A stretch of DNA of 64,000 nucleotides from Elusimicrobiota bacterium (GCA_021730935.1 JAKFYJ010000043.1:1-64000), one strand, 5' to 3'; positions 37,262 to 46,125 are shown, counted from the first letter of the stretch. Translations and numbers: made by a program. Notes: a model not told the origin generated them from the sequence alone.

Positions 37262-37846
37262 TTAGCGGCTTGCTTCGCGCCGGAGAAAACTTAAAAACTC
37301 CAAACGCGTCCGTTCATGCGACTCAAAAGCGCCCAGCATCGCGCTGGTGGTGGCATAGGCGTTCTGTTTTTCCACTCCGCGCATGGCCATGCAGAGATGG
37401 AACGACTCGACGACGACGCCGACGCCCCGCGGCTTGAGGTGCGTCTCAATGGCCTGCGCGATCTGCTGAGTCATGCGTTCCTGAATCTGGATCCTGCGCG
37501 CATAAATGTCCACGACCCGCGGAATTTTGGAGAGCCCCACCACTTTGCCGTTCGGGATATAGGCGACATGGCACTTGCCGTAAAAAGGAAGGAGGTGATG
37601 CTCGCAGAGAGAGAAAAAATCAATGTCCTTGACCAAAACCATCTGGTTATATTTTTCGTTGAAGGTCGCCTTGATGATGGTTTCCCCGGCATCTTTATTG
37701 TATCCGCTCGTGAGGAACTTGAAAGCTTCCATCACGCGTTTGGGCGTGCGTTTCAGCCCTTCGCGCTCGGGATCTTCGCCGATGCTTTTGAGGAGGTTCC
37801 TTATAAGAGGCTCAATGGCCTGGATATTTTGTTTATGCTTGGGCAT
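37262..37846 (-). CDS. folE: GTP cyclohydrolase I
   Basis: A 194-residue decameric zinc enzyme making dihydroneopterin triphosphate for folate. Motifs are [39 protein letters not shown] (Cys and His zinc ligands), [12 protein letters not shown] and [16 protein letters not shown] (third ligand Cys). Length is normal. Folate cofactors feed ThyX. It lies 24 bp upstream of resB on the same strand. Confidence 0.97.
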   Translation of the reverse strand: MPKHKQNIQAIEPLIRNLLKSIGEDPEREGLKRTPKRVMEAFKFLTSGYNKDAGETIIKATFNEKYNQMVLVKDIDFFSLCEHHLLPFYGKCHVAYIPNGKVVGLSKIPRVVDIYARRIQIQERMTQQIAQAIETHLKPRGVGVVVESFHLCMAMRGVEKQNAYATTSAMLGAFESHERTRLEFLSFLRREASR

Positions 37847-37866
37847 ATGGGATTTCTATTAATCTA

Positions 37867-38238
37867 TCATTTCCCGAGGGTAGAATCAATTTTTTTGGGG
37901 GCGAGCTTATAATCCTCCACCATCTTTCTGAACCGGGAATAAGAATAGGGGTCGAGATATTGGAATGTGGTTTTTTCCAACACACTCACGAGGGATTTCA
38001 GGGCTTCCCCCCTTGCCATCCACTGATAGTAATTTCTTCCGTCGTGAGTATAGGGCCCATAAAGCTTGGACCCGGGGACAAGATGGAGAAGCCAGGCGAA
38101 TATTTTATCATGCCGAACATGCATCCTGAGGGTTATTTGGGGCTGTTTGCCGTCCCCGCCAAAATGGCCATCTGTAATCAGAACACCTATGAGAAAACCA
38201 AGAGAAAACTCGTCAATTTGCATATTTATATGTTTCAC
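37867..38238 (-). CDS. Stand-alone LAGLIDADG-like endonuclease-family protein
   Basis: A 123-residue single-domain protein. The LAGLIDADG-type helix is FLIGVLITDGHFGG (residues 14-27, with the acidic Asp near its end), followed by the beta strands PQITLRMHVRHDK, then a helix and KLYGPYTHDGRNYYQWMARG, matching the half-domain fold of LAGLIDADG homing endonucleases. It is not embedded in an intron or intein: its neighbours folE and rhomboid are intact. The start could also be Met6. Flanking DNA looks AT-richer than its neighbourhood. Activity as a nuclease is not assured. Confidence 0.7.
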   Translation of the reverse strand: MKHINMQIDEFSLGFLIGVLITDGHFGGDGKQPQITLRMHVRHDKIFAWLLHLVPGSKLYGPYTHDGRNYYQWMARGEALKSLVSVLEKTTFQYLDPYSYSRFRKMVEDYKLAPKKIDSTLGK

Positions 38239-38259
38239 CCCAATGTTTCATGTGGCACA

Positions 38260-38925
38260 TTATATTAATTTTCGCATAATTGCTACAATAACACCGAAAG
38301 CAAATCCGCCTATATGGGCCCACCAGGCCACGCCGCCAGTATCATGCCCAACAGCATGTGCAATATAGAGAGAAGAGGTTCCGCTGAATGCCTGTATAAT
38401 AAACCAAATTCCAAGAAAGAAGAAAGCAGGGATATCTATAATCCTGCTAAAGAACCCGAGAGGGCTAAGGGTTGTAACTCGCGCCCTCGGGTAATAGAGA
38501 AAGTATACACCCAAAACTCCGGCAATGGCTCCACTTGCACCTAACATTGGAATATTGCTGGAGGGCGTGATATACATCTGCATGGAAGAAGCCGCAATTC
38601 CAGCCCCCAGATAAAAAAATAAATATTTTATGTGTCCGAGTTTATCTTCAACATTATCTCCGAATATATAAAGAAAAATCATATTCCCAACAATATGGGC
38701 AAGACCGCCATGAAGGAATTGGGAGGAAATCAGTCGATAGGCATTGTCAAATGGGTCCCTGAGGAATTGAGACGGGATTAAAGAAAAGTTCAAAATGAAT
38801 GGGTCGAGGAGGCTTGCAGAATTTAATTTTAACTGGAATATAAAAACCGCAATGTTGGCAATAAGAAAGAGAGAATTAATAATAGGAAATTTTCTGCTTT
38901 TGATGCTGTCTCGAATGGGAATCAC
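38260..38925 (-). CDS. Rhomboid-family intramembrane serine protease
   Basis: A 221-residue polytopic protein with about six helices. The catalytic Ser is in PMLGASGAIAGVLG and the catalytic His in WWAHIGGFAFGVIVA. The oxyanion Asn region HGGLAHIVGNMIFLYIFG is present. It cleaves membrane-anchored substrates within the bilayer. The coding region is visibly richer in A/T than the genes on either side, which suggests later acquisition or relaxed composition. It sits 38 bp downstream of the GAF kinase on the same strand. Confidence 0.92.
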   Translation of the reverse strand: MIPIRDSIKSRKFPIINSLFLIANIAVFIFQLKLNSASLLDPFILNFSLIPSQFLRDPFDNAYRLISSQFLHGGLAHIVGNMIFLYIFGDNVEDKLGHIKYLFFYLGAGIAASSMQMYITPSSNIPMLGASGAIAGVLGVYFLYYPRARVTTLSPLGFFSRIIDIPAFFFLGIWFIIQAFSGTSSLYIAHAVGHDTGGVAWWAHIGGFAFGVIVAIMRKLI

Positions 38926-38963
38926 ATGGACATTATAAATAATGTCCAGGGCACAATCAAATT

Positions 38964-41393
38964 TTAGGAATCAGTCCTTACTTGGTGTTCTCGGAGGCGG
39001 GGAATTAAAAATCTAAATGCAGAACCTCTTCCGGGCTCGGACTCAACCCAGATCCTTCCACCATGCATTTCGACGATGGCTTTTGAAATCGCAAGTCCAA
39101 GTCCTGTGCCGCCAACTTTTCTTGTGAGAGAAGAGTCGACTTGATAGAACATGCTGAAAATTTTCTCCTGGTCTTCTTTCTTGATGCCGACGCCGCTGTC
39201 GACAACGCTGACGATGACGAAATCGCCGAGATCGTCAATGCTCATTTTTATGAATCCACCTTGTGGAACAAACTTCATGGCATTTGACAACAAATTTTCT
39301 ATGACTTGTTTCACCCGTGATTCATCTGCGGAGACGATGGGGATTTTCTTTTCGATTCGCAGTTCAAAATTAATTTGCTTCGACTCAATACTGGCGCGAT
39401 AGGTGTCAAAACACTCCTGGATAATTTTATCCATGGCGACAGGCTGCAAAATAATTTTGAGCTGACCTGACTCGATGCGGGAAACATCCAGAAGATCCGA
39501 GATGAGAAGCGAGAGGCGCTCAATGGAGTTGTGGGCGATACGCAAAAATTTTCTCTGCTGTTCATTGATGGGGCCCGCGTCTTCGCCGAGGACGACATCG
39601 ACAAAGCCCTTGATCGCGGTCACAGGCGTGCGGAGCTCGTGGGAAACCATAGAGACGAATTCGGTTTTCACCTGGTTGAGCCGTTCGAGCTCGCGGTTGG
39701 CCGCCATGACTTTTTCATAGAGCCGCGCGTTCTGAACGATGACGGCGCTCCGTTCCGCAAGCAGTTCTGCCACGCGGACATGATCGTCGTCGAAGAACCC
39801 TTCTTTCATGCTCGCGAACCGGAGAACGCCGATCATCTCCTCTTCGATTTTAAGCGGAACGAGCATCATGGATTTGAAAGTTCCCTTGGATGAGTTCAGA
39901 ATGCGGGATTTTTTTTCTATGAAAACAATGGTAGTCTCGTCTTCGTAATCGTCGATGCTGATGGGATCCTGATCTGAAGGGGGGTGCGCAACGAGGGCGG
40001 AAATGGTGGCCTCGTGCAGGAGAAAGTCACAGCGCTCACAGTTGAAGGTTTTGCTGATGACGCGGACAATTTTCGCGAGAATAAATTCAAGAACGGGGGT
40101 GGCGTAAAAAGTGTTGTTGACTTCCTGAAGGGCGGTGAGTTCCGCCATGCGTTTGCGGTTTTCCGTCTCAAGATCGGCGTATTCAAGCGCGTTGGCGATG
40201 CGGATCGCGACCAGCGTGAGCGTGCGCAAGTCTTCGTCTTTGAGTGCGATGGAATCCTCGCCATGCAGGGCGCTCGCCTCCTGAATCGGATTGGCAAGGA
40301 CCAGAACGCCTTTGGCCCCCTGAGGTGTTTTGAGCGGAGCCACGATCAAAGAGCGCAAAATAACTTTTGACGCATTTTGTAAAAATTCCTGATCCTTAAT
40401 ATAAGACTGAAGTTCATGGGACAACGAGAGGGGGCCGCCTTTGAAATGCTGGATCTCTCCGCTCTTGAAAGCTGAGACGACCGCGCGCAAAAATGGGCCG
40501 CCTGAGGTGTCGTCCGGAATGCGGATATTGTGTTTGGAATGAGGCAGTCCGAAAGAGGGATATTGAATTTCCAGAACCGGAGGGCGGCCCTTGGGGGAGA
40601 CATCGACGAAGAAAGCGACATATTCCGCGTTAAAAAATTCAGAGATTTTGGGGGAGACCGCCTCAAGGATATCGTGGAGGTTGGAATGCATGCTGGCCTG
40701 AAGCGTGATTTCATAAAGCGCTTTGAGTTCGCGCACATGGTGGATGAGCCGATCGTTGGTTTGGGTGAGCTCGCTCGTGGTGGCGGAAACCTCGGACGAG
40801 AGACGGCGGTTAAATTTTTCCATGAGCTCAATCAGCTGGACGTTCCGCATGCCGACGGAAAGGACTTGGAGATACGGTCGAAGGAGGTCAATGGTGCTTT
40901 TGACAAAAAATTTGCCGTCCGGCGCGGCGGCGACAAAGAGTCCGAGGTTCTGGCTTTGTAGGATGATGGGGGAGATCAAAAAACTTTCCCAGCCGCGGCC
41001 GCCGTCGAGTTTTTCCGTGTCCAGCACTTCTGAAAATTGGGAGCGGGTCAGAATGAGGCCCTGTCCGCTTGCGATGGCGCGGCCCAGAACCCCGTGGCCG
41101 AGGGGGATTGAAAGGCTGGAAACGAAGGATGCGGGGAAACCTTTGTGACAGCGGACGCGATAAGCCCGCTCATCTTCGAGTGTCAGGACGGCGCAGTCGA
41201 TGCTGAAGGATTCCCGAACGGCGGAAAGGAGATAGCTCAAAACCTGGTCTAGATCCTGATAATGCGTCATGCCCTGGGAAATCATGAGAAGGCGTTCCAC
41301 ATTTTTAGAATAGGGGATGCCGGGCCCGGACTCCGGCGGGCGGAGATTTATGAAATCAGACAGCACCGTTAAAAAATTTTGGATGGGTTTCAA
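38964..41393 (-). CDS. Soluble triple-GAF sensor histidine kinase
   Basis: An 809-residue protein without membrane helices. Three GAF-like domains (about 45-190, 230-405 and 425-560), with coiled coil between the first two, are followed by a HisKA domain with the phospho-His in VSMVSHELRTPVTAIKGF (about 590) and an HATPase domain with N box NLLSNAMKFVP, G1 DSGVGIKKEDQEKIF and G2 GGTGLGLAISKA. All catalytic boxes are intact. It senses unknown cytoplasmic cues and has no adjacent response regulator. Its start overlaps the stop of the DnaA-like gene by four bases (ATGA), tying it to the pilT/DnaA-like unit and, by position, to the microcompartment operon. Confidence 0.9.
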   Translation of the reverse strand: MKPIQNFLTVLSDFINLRPPESGPGIPYSKNVERLLMISQGMTHYQDLDQVLSYLLSAVRESFSIDCAVLTLEDERAYRVRCHKGFPASFVSSLSIPLGHGVLGRAIASGQGLILTRSQFSEVLDTEKLDGGRGWESFLISPIILQSQNLGLFVAAAPDGKFFVKSTIDLLRPYLQVLSVGMRNVQLIELMEKFNRRLSSEVSATTSELTQTNDRLIHHVRELKALYEITLQASMHSNLHDILEAVSPKISEFFNAEYVAFFVDVSPKGRPPVLEIQYPSFGLPHSKHNIRIPDDTSGGPFLRAVVSAFKSGEIQHFKGGPLSLSHELQSYIKDQEFLQNASKVILRSLIVAPLKTPQGAKGVLVLANPIQEASALHGEDSIALKDEDLRTLTLVAIRIANALEYADLETENRKRMAELTALQEVNNTFYATPVLEFILAKIVRVISKTFNCERCDFLLHEATISALVAHPPSDQDPISIDDYEDETTIVFIEKKSRILNSSKGTFKSMMLVPLKIEEEMIGVLRFASMKEGFFDDDHVRVAELLAERSAVIVQNARLYEKVMAANRELERLNQVKTEFVSMVSHELRTPVTAIKGFVDVVLGEDAGPINEQQRKFLRIAHNSIERLSLLISDLLDVSRIESGQLKIILQPVAMDKIIQECFDTYRASIESKQINFELRIEKKIPIVSADESRVKQVIENLLSNAMKFVPQGGFIKMSIDDLGDFVIVSVVDSGVGIKKEDQEKIFSMFYQVDSSLTRKVGGTGLGLAISKAIVEMHGGRIWVESEPGRGSAFRFLIPRLREHQVRTDS

Positions 41394-43441
41394 GTTTTTG
41401 GCGGGGTTTTCCCGCTGTCAGCGGCTGGGATCAGCAGGGAAAGATCCAGAGCGCAGTTTAAATATCGATAATCCTTGCCCATTTCGGACCAGGGGATGAA
41501 CTGGAGCGCAATCCGCTCCTCTTCAAGTGCCGCGGAAAGAAATCCCGCGAAATCGTCCTCGCTGAGCATGGGCGTCTGGGGCGGCCCCAGGACCAAAGCG
41601 ATGGAACATTTTTTATCGCGGCAGACTTTGGAGAAAAAGGTGTAATCAAGCTTGCCTTCATAATTGAAAGACTTTTCCGCAAGGCGGTTCAGGCGGAATT
41701 TGAGTTTATGTTTTTTCAGGATCAGCATGAATTTGGACCGGAGCGTTCTGTAATCCTCAATTTTTCCCGAAGGATAAAAGCAGACGACATCGACAGATTT
41801 CAGAGTCTGATCCACATCAGGATCGTCCGGGTCAGGAGTTTCGTCCGCCGCGGCTGAAGGCGCAGGGTCCGACCTGATTGCGACCGGCTCAGGGCTGGGC
41901 GGTTCAGGGGCTGGGGGTTCCGCTTTTTTTTGAGACACAGCTCTCGTCGCGATTTCGAAATCCTCATTTTCATCGATGGCCTGAGCCGCAACGGGAAGAA
42001 TTTTTTCCGAGACTGTCACAGGCGCAGGCGGGACCTCTTTCTCCGGAACCTTCGGAGGGGGGGGAGGAGGAGGCGGCGGGACCGGAGCAGGAGCAGGTTC
42101 CGGGACGAACGGCGTCGGCGGAGATATCGCTTCATTCAGGCGCTGCATGATATCTTCCAGCTCAGACGCTTTTTTCTTTTCCTCTTCCGGAGCCTTCTTC
42201 TTTTCGGACGCGGGCTCAGATTTGGGAGCGGGCGGAGGAACAGGAATAGCCGGCTCCTTGACCGCAGGTTCATGGGCCTGTTCCGGACTGTCGTCTTCCA
42301 TGACGCCTTTTAAGAGGGAAAGGTCCACCTTGGAATTCATGAGACTCGCGGTGGCATATATTTTTTTGACGATGCCTTCGAGCTCGCGGATGTTCGATTT
42401 TGATTTTTCGGCGACATACATGAGCTGTTCGTTGGTGAGGCTCAGATCGATCTGGTCCGACTTGCTCTTGAGGATGGCCACCCGCGTCTCAAGGTTGGGA
42501 GACTTCAAATCCGTGATCAGTCCCCATTCGAACCGCGAGCGCAGGCGGTCTTCGAGAGTGGAAAGCTGTTTCGGCGGACGGTCGGAGGTGATGACGATTT
42601 GTTTGCCGATTTGATGAAGGCTGTTGAAAACATGAAAAAATTCTTCCTGCGTGGACTCGGATCCGGACAAAAACTGGATGTCATCGATGAGGAGCAAGTC
42701 CAGGTGCCGGAACTGTTCGCGCAGAGGATTGATGTTGCCTCGGCGGATACCTTCAATGACCATGCTCATGAATTTTTCCGTCGATATAAAAATGACTTTG
42801 AGCTGGGGATTCTTGGCGAGGATGAAATTGCCGATCGCCTGCATGAGATGAGTTTTCCCGAGGCCCACGCCGCCGTAAATAAAGAAAGGGTTATAAATTT
42901 TCCCGGGATTTTCAGCCACAGCCTGGGCGGCCGCGTGTGTGAAACGGTTGTTGGGCCCCACGATAAAAGAATTGAAGCTATAGCTCGGGTTGAGCGGCGT
43001 GGAAATGGTTTCCTGAGCCTGAACGGAGGACAACGGCGCCGCAGAGGCGGAGACGGAAACCTTCTCTTGAACAACGGGTTCGGGTTTCGAAATTTCCGAC
43101 TTTGCAGGGGTTATGAAATTTTTTGCGGCCGTCTCCAGCATGTCTTCGAGCATGGGGGGCAATTCTTTTTCCACGTGAAGGGACGGGGAATCAATCAATG
43201 TCCCGTCCGCGCAGAAACCCGTGAAGACGTCGACAGCTTTCAGGCGTGCGATTTCGTCGAGTTTATAAAGATAAAAAGCCCAGTCATAATCCTGAGAAAG
43301 CGTGATGAAAGGCCGGCCGCATTCGACCGGGAGCTTTGAGATGAGTTCTTTGAGGTCTTCCTCGCTTCCCCGCACGCGGGCTTTGAAACGGAGAGAATCC
43401 TTCTCAAACGGAAAATGGGCGAGTTCCCACTTCTGGATCAT
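41390..43441 (-). CDS. DnaA-like AAA+ ATPase lacking the DNA-binding domain, with novel ends
   Basis: A 683-residue protein. Residues 1-110 are an unrecognised N-terminal domain, not DnaA domain I. Residues about 152-375 are a DnaA domain-III AAA+ module: Walker A GGVGLGKTHLM (190-200), Walker B LLLIDDIQFLSG (249-260), sensor 1 ITSDRPP, an arginine-rich RLRSRFEWGL and sensor 2 SNIRELEG (349-356). In place of the DnaA HTH domain IV is a long Pro/Glu/Lys-rich linker (about 385-545), then an unrecognised C-terminal domain of about 120 residues starting SVDVVCFYPSGK. It overlaps pilT (ATGA) in front and the GAF kinase behind. It is unlikely to be the replication initiator; role unknown. Confidence 0.85.
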   Translation of the reverse strand: MIQKWELAHFPFEKDSLRFKARVRGSEEDLKELISKLPVECGRPFITLSQDYDWAFYLYKLDEIARLKAVDVFTGFCADGTLIDSPSLHVEKELPPMLEDMLETAAKNFITPAKSEISKPEPVVQEKVSVSASAAPLSSVQAQETISTPLNPSYSFNSFIVGPNNRFTHAAAQAVAENPGKIYNPFFIYGGVGLGKTHLMQAIGNFILAKNPQLKVIFISTEKFMSMVIEGIRRGNINPLREQFRHLDLLLIDDIQFLSGSESTQEEFFHVFNSLHQIGKQIVITSDRPPKQLSTLEDRLRSRFEWGLITDLKSPNLETRVAILKSKSDQIDLSLTNEQLMYVAEKSKSNIRELEGIVKKIYATASLMNSKVDLSLLKGVMEDDSPEQAHEPAVKEPAIPVPPPAPKSEPASEKKKAPEEEKKKASELEDIMQRLNEAISPPTPFVPEPAPAPVPPPPPPPPPKVPEKEVPPAPVTVSEKILPVAAQAIDENEDFEIATRAVSQKKAEPPAPEPPSPEPVAIRSDPAPSAAADETPDPDDPDVDQTLKSVDVVCFYPSGKIEDYRTLRSKFMLILKKHKLKFRLNRLAEKSFNYEGKLDYTFFSKVCRDKKCSIALVLGPPQTPMLSEDDFAGFLSAALEEERIALQFIPWSEMGKDYRYLNCALDLSLLIPAADSGKTPPKT

Positions 43442-44517
43442 CCCAGGACACCGATGCCTCGAACTTTAAGGGTCAGGTCTTCAGGGTTCGTCGCGTTGGC
43501 GACGGCTTCTTCCATCGAAATCTTTTTTTCCTGTGCGAGGCGGATCAAATCCTGGTCAAAGGTGTGCATTTTGTAATACTCGCCCTGCTCAAGCGCCTTA
43601 TAAATGTCTTCCGGTTTGCCTTCAACAATGATTTTTTTTATCAATGAGGTGCCGATGAGCACTTCGGTCGCGGGCCAGCGGGTGGTGCCGTCCGCCGAAG
43701 GCAGGAGCCTTTGTGCGATGATGCCTTTGAGCACGCGGCTGATCTGGTTTCGGACCTGAGCCTGTTGATGCTGGGGATAAGCGTCCACGATGCGGTCGAT
43801 GGTGTGCACCGCATCCGAGGTGTGGATCGTGGAAATGACAAGGTGTCCGGTCTCTGCGGCAGTGATGGCGGCGGAGATGGCGTCATAGTCCCGCATCTCC
43901 CCGATCACAATCACGTCCGGATCCTGGCGAAGCGAATATTTCAGGGCGTTTTTATAGGATTCCGTGTCCGGACCGATTTCCCTCTGGACGATGGAAGATT
44001 TTTTGTCGGCATGGAAAAATTCTATCGGGTCTTCAACAGTTACGATCTGATAGGTGTAATTTTCGTTGATGTGATTGATGATGGAGTTGAGCGTGGTGGT
44101 TTTGCCCGAGCCCGTGATGCCGGCGATCAAAACAAGCCCGCGCTGTTCCCCTGCGAGCTTTTTCATGGTTTCAATGGGAAGATTAAGTTCTTCAAAATTT
44201 TTGACTTTGAGAGGCACCACTCGGAGCGTGAGAGCAAGGGTCCCGCGCTGGCGATAGATGTTTACGCGGAACCGGCTGAGACCGTCCACGGCATAAGACA
44301 AATCGATCTCGTGCTCCTTGTTGAACTTTGTTTTTTGATCGTCACTCAAGAGAGACAGGGCCATCTCGTTGATGGCGCGGGCATCCAGTTTGCCCAGGTC
44401 CGTGACCGTCAGGCTCCCATGGACGCGCAGAAGCGGGGGAGAACCCGCCTTAAAATGGATATCCGAAATTCCGGACTTGATCATCAGCTGAAGCAGTTCG
44501 TTGATCTTCATGGCCAT
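43438..44517 (-). CDS. pilT: PilT-like type IV pilus retraction ATPase
   Basis: A 359-residue secretion-superfamily ATPase. The N-terminal PAS-like domain contains MIKSGISDIHFKAGSPPLLR. Walker A is GITGSGKTTTLNS (133-145), the Asp box VTVEDPIEF, Walker B VIVIGEMRDYDAI and the His box GHLVISTIHTSDAVHTIDR follow. The C-terminal HTFDQDL of PilT is kept, while the AIRNLIRE motif is altered to SLIKKIIVEGK. It powers pilus retraction in well-studied relatives. No pilin or other pilus gene is near. It starts 1 nt after the last microcompartment gene, with AGAGG at good distance, and is coupled to the DnaA-like gene. Confidence 0.93.
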   Translation of the reverse strand: MAMKINELLQLMIKSGISDIHFKAGSPPLLRVHGSLTVTDLGKLDARAINEMALSLLSDDQKTKFNKEHEIDLSYAVDGLSRFRVNIYRQRGTLALTLRVVPLKVKNFEELNLPIETMKKLAGEQRGLVLIAGITGSGKTTTLNSIINHINENYTYQIVTVEDPIEFFHADKKSSIVQREIGPDTESYKNALKYSLRQDPDVIVIGEMRDYDAISAAITAAETGHLVISTIHTSDAVHTIDRIVDAYPQHQQAQVRNQISRVLKGIIAQRLLPSADGTTRWPATEVLIGTSLIKKIIVEGKPEDIYKALEQGEYYKMHTFDQDLIRLAQEKKISMEEAVANATNPEDLTLKVRGIGVLG

Positions 44518-44518
44518 G

Positions 44519-44764
44519 TTATTTTTCCTCTCGGACTATTTTTATGCCTTTCAATGACAGCCAATCCAGAGCCAGCGGGCTCACAATCGCGTTCCCCTGC
44601 ACTTTTAAAATTTTGTCCGGACCGATCATGCGCTTGATTTCATATTCCGACAAAAATTGCCGCCCTTTCCTTGAGGGCAGGGTTTTGCAGGGAACCGACT
44701 GTTCCGGGACGCTTTGTCTCAAGTGTTCCCATAAAATGTCCGCCAGATCATCGGCAATGGGCAT
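44519..44764 (-). CDS. Small BMC-associated protein with EutT-N-terminal-like motif
   Basis: An 81-residue protein. Its second half, FLSEYEIKRMI ... ILKVQGNAIVSPLALDWLSLKGIKIV, follows the pattern 'ITExD(L/V)R ... (V)xxGxxhTPxAxDxLxxxGI' seen at the N-terminus of EutT-like corrinoid adenosyltransferases and as a short module in other microcompartment proteins. No adenosyltransferase catalytic part is present. Its function is not known to me. The start overlaps the BMC-H stop (TGATG), and pilT begins 1 nt after its stop. Confidence 0.6.
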   Translation of the reverse strand: MPIADDLADILWEHLRQSVPEQSVPCKTLPSRKGRQFLSEYEIKRMIGPDKILKVQGNAIVSPLALDWLSLKGIKIVREEK

Positions 44765-45060
44765 CAGCTAAAAACGCTTTCCACCCGTTTCAGATATTTT
44801 TCGAGGTCATCGTGGGGCCTGGGGATCACGTGCACGCTCACCAGCTCGCCCACTCTCTGAGCGGCGGACGCCCCCGCCTCCACAGCGGCCCGCACGGCTC
44901 CCACTTCACCGCGGCAAAGCGTCGTGACCAGCCCCGAACCGACTTTTTCATATCCCAAAAGCCGCACTTTCGCGGATTTGGCCATCGCGTCCGAGGCTTC
45001 CAATGCCCCGATCAGACCTCTCGTTTCAATCATGCCCAACGCTTCAATATTTTCAGCCAT
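44764..45060 (-). CDS. Microcompartment shell protein, BMC-H (second copy)
   Basis: A 98-residue single BMC domain: [22 protein letters not shown] at the start, pore loop KVGSG (hexamer pore, Lys-Val-Gly-Ser-Gly), and [19 protein letters not shown] typical of the fold's second half. It forms hexameric tiles of the shell. The ATG at 45060 is preferred; an upstream GTG at 45069 would add MKS. The gene overlaps deoC by 8 bp and is highly similar to the other BMC-H at 49.6 kb, differing mainly in the C-terminal tail. Confidence 0.95.
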   Translation of the reverse strand: MAENIEALGMIETRGLIGALEASDAMAKSAKVRLLGYEKVGSGLVTTLCRGEVGAVRAAVEAGASAAQRVGELVSVHVIPRPHDDLEKYLKRVESVFS

Positions 45061-45829
45061 GCTTTTCACCGCCTCCCTGTCCGTCTGTTATGATCTGCAC
45101 TGAAGAAGACGCCCCGATCCGATCCGCTCCGGCCCGCACGAGCTCCTCCGCAAATTTTCTGTCCCTGATTCCTCCCGCCGCCTTGATCTTCATGCGGGGC
45201 CCCACCGCTTCGCGGATAACTTTCACGTCTTCAAGCGATGCGCCTCTCGAAGAAAATCCCGTGCTCGTCTTCACAAAATCGGCTCCGGACTCTTTCACAT
45301 AAAGCGACGCACGGACAATTTCTTCCTTCGTCAAAAGCGCCGTCTCAAGGATCACCTTCAAAATTTTTCCCTTCACCGCGTCCCGCACCGCGCGGATGTC
45401 GCGGCGGACTTTTTCATAGTCCTTCGATTTCAAGGCGCCGATGTTGATCACCATGTCGATCTCGTCCGCGCCCGCGCAAACCGCTTCCCGCGCTTCAAAC
45501 GCTTTGGATTCAGGAGTTCCCGCGCCCAAAGGGAACCCCGCAACGGAACAGATTTTGACTCCGCTCCCTTTGAGAAAACGGGCCGCGAAAGAGACATGGC
45601 AAGGGTTCACGCACACGGCCGCGAACTGATGCGCCCGGGCTTCCTCGCAGAGGCGCTGGATGTCCGACTGCGTCGCCTCCGGTTTCAGATTGGTGTGGTC
45701 GATTTTTCCGGCCAGTCCCTTTTCTTTTTCCGCGCACTCCTCACAGCACGGACGCTTTTTGATCTGGAACGGTTTCCAGGCGCCCGGCTCATTTTGAAAA
45801 ACTTTTCCCGCGGTTCCGATGCTCGTCAT
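45053..45829 (-). CDS. deoC: Deoxyribose-phosphate aldolase with Cys-rich N-terminal extension
   Basis: A 258-residue class I aldolase cleaving 2-deoxyribose-5-phosphate into acetaldehyde and glyceraldehyde-3-phosphate. Catalytic positions are visible: Asp in [13 protein letters not shown], Schiff-base Lys in [14 protein letters not shown] and the second Lys in [12 protein letters not shown]. Before the usual start ([17 protein letters not shown]) lie about 38 extra residues containing CCEEC (28-32). This extension could direct encapsulation or bind metal. In an SPU microcompartment this is the signature enzyme, making the volatile aldehyde to be contained. It overlaps BMC-P (TGATG) and BMC-H. 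Confidence 0.94.
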   Translation of the reverse strand: MTSIGTAGKVFQNEPGAWKPFQIKKRPCCEECAEKEKGLAGKIDHTNLKPEATQSDIQRLCEEARAHQFAAVCVNPCHVSFAARFLKGSGVKICSVAGFPLGAGTPESKAFEAREAVCAGADEIDMVINIGALKSKDYEKVRRDIRAVRDAVKGKILKVILETALLTKEEIVRASLYVKESGADFVKTSTGFSSRGASLEDVKVIREAVGPRMKIKAAGGIRDRKFAEELVRAGADRIGASSSVQIITDGQGGGEKHG

Positions 45830-46125
45830 CAGTGATATTTTTTCTCCCGGCCTTCCGAACAGACGGAGTCCACGATCCCGCAGACCACCAGCCGGACGGG
45901 CGCTCCCTTGTCGTTCATGATCTGGCGCGCGGAAGACCCTTCGTCCAAAAGCAGGACCGTGTCTCCCGGGCCGGCCCCAAATTTGTTGTCCACCGCCATT
46001 TGCGTGTCGCCCACGGCCTTGCCGGTCATGCTTTCCAAAGCGCGGACAAGAAGCAGTTTGGATCCGGACAAATTTTTATGTTTCCGAGTCGCCCAAATAT
46101 TTCCAACCACGCGCGCGACCTGCAT
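45829..46125 (-). CDS. Microcompartment vertex protein, BMC-P (EutN/CcmL type), third copy
   Basis: A 98-residue pentameric vertex protein. It shows the typical start MQVARVVGNIWATRKHKNLSG, central LLLVRALES and AVDNKFGAGPGDTVLLLDEGSSARQI, and ends VVCGIVDSV. BMC-P pentamers cap the shell's vertices. The start at 46125 overlaps the preceding BMC-P stop by one base (TGATG) and the stop overlaps deoC the same way. Confidence 0.93.
   Translation of the reverse strand: MQVARVVGNIWATRKHKNLSGSKLLLVRALESMTGKAVGDTQMAVDNKFGAGPGDTVLLLDEGSSARQIMNDKGAPVRLVVCGIVDSVCSEGREKKYH

Noticed and set aside
41390-43441. DnaA-like gene as replication initiator marking an origin
   Set aside because: Domain IV is missing, no cluster of DnaA boxes or dnaN/gyrB neighbours is seen, and the context is pilT/kinase/BMC.
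43438-44517. pilT as part of a type IV pilus gene cluster
   Set aside because: No pilin, PilB, PilC or secretin genes are adjacent; the neighbours are microcompartment genes.
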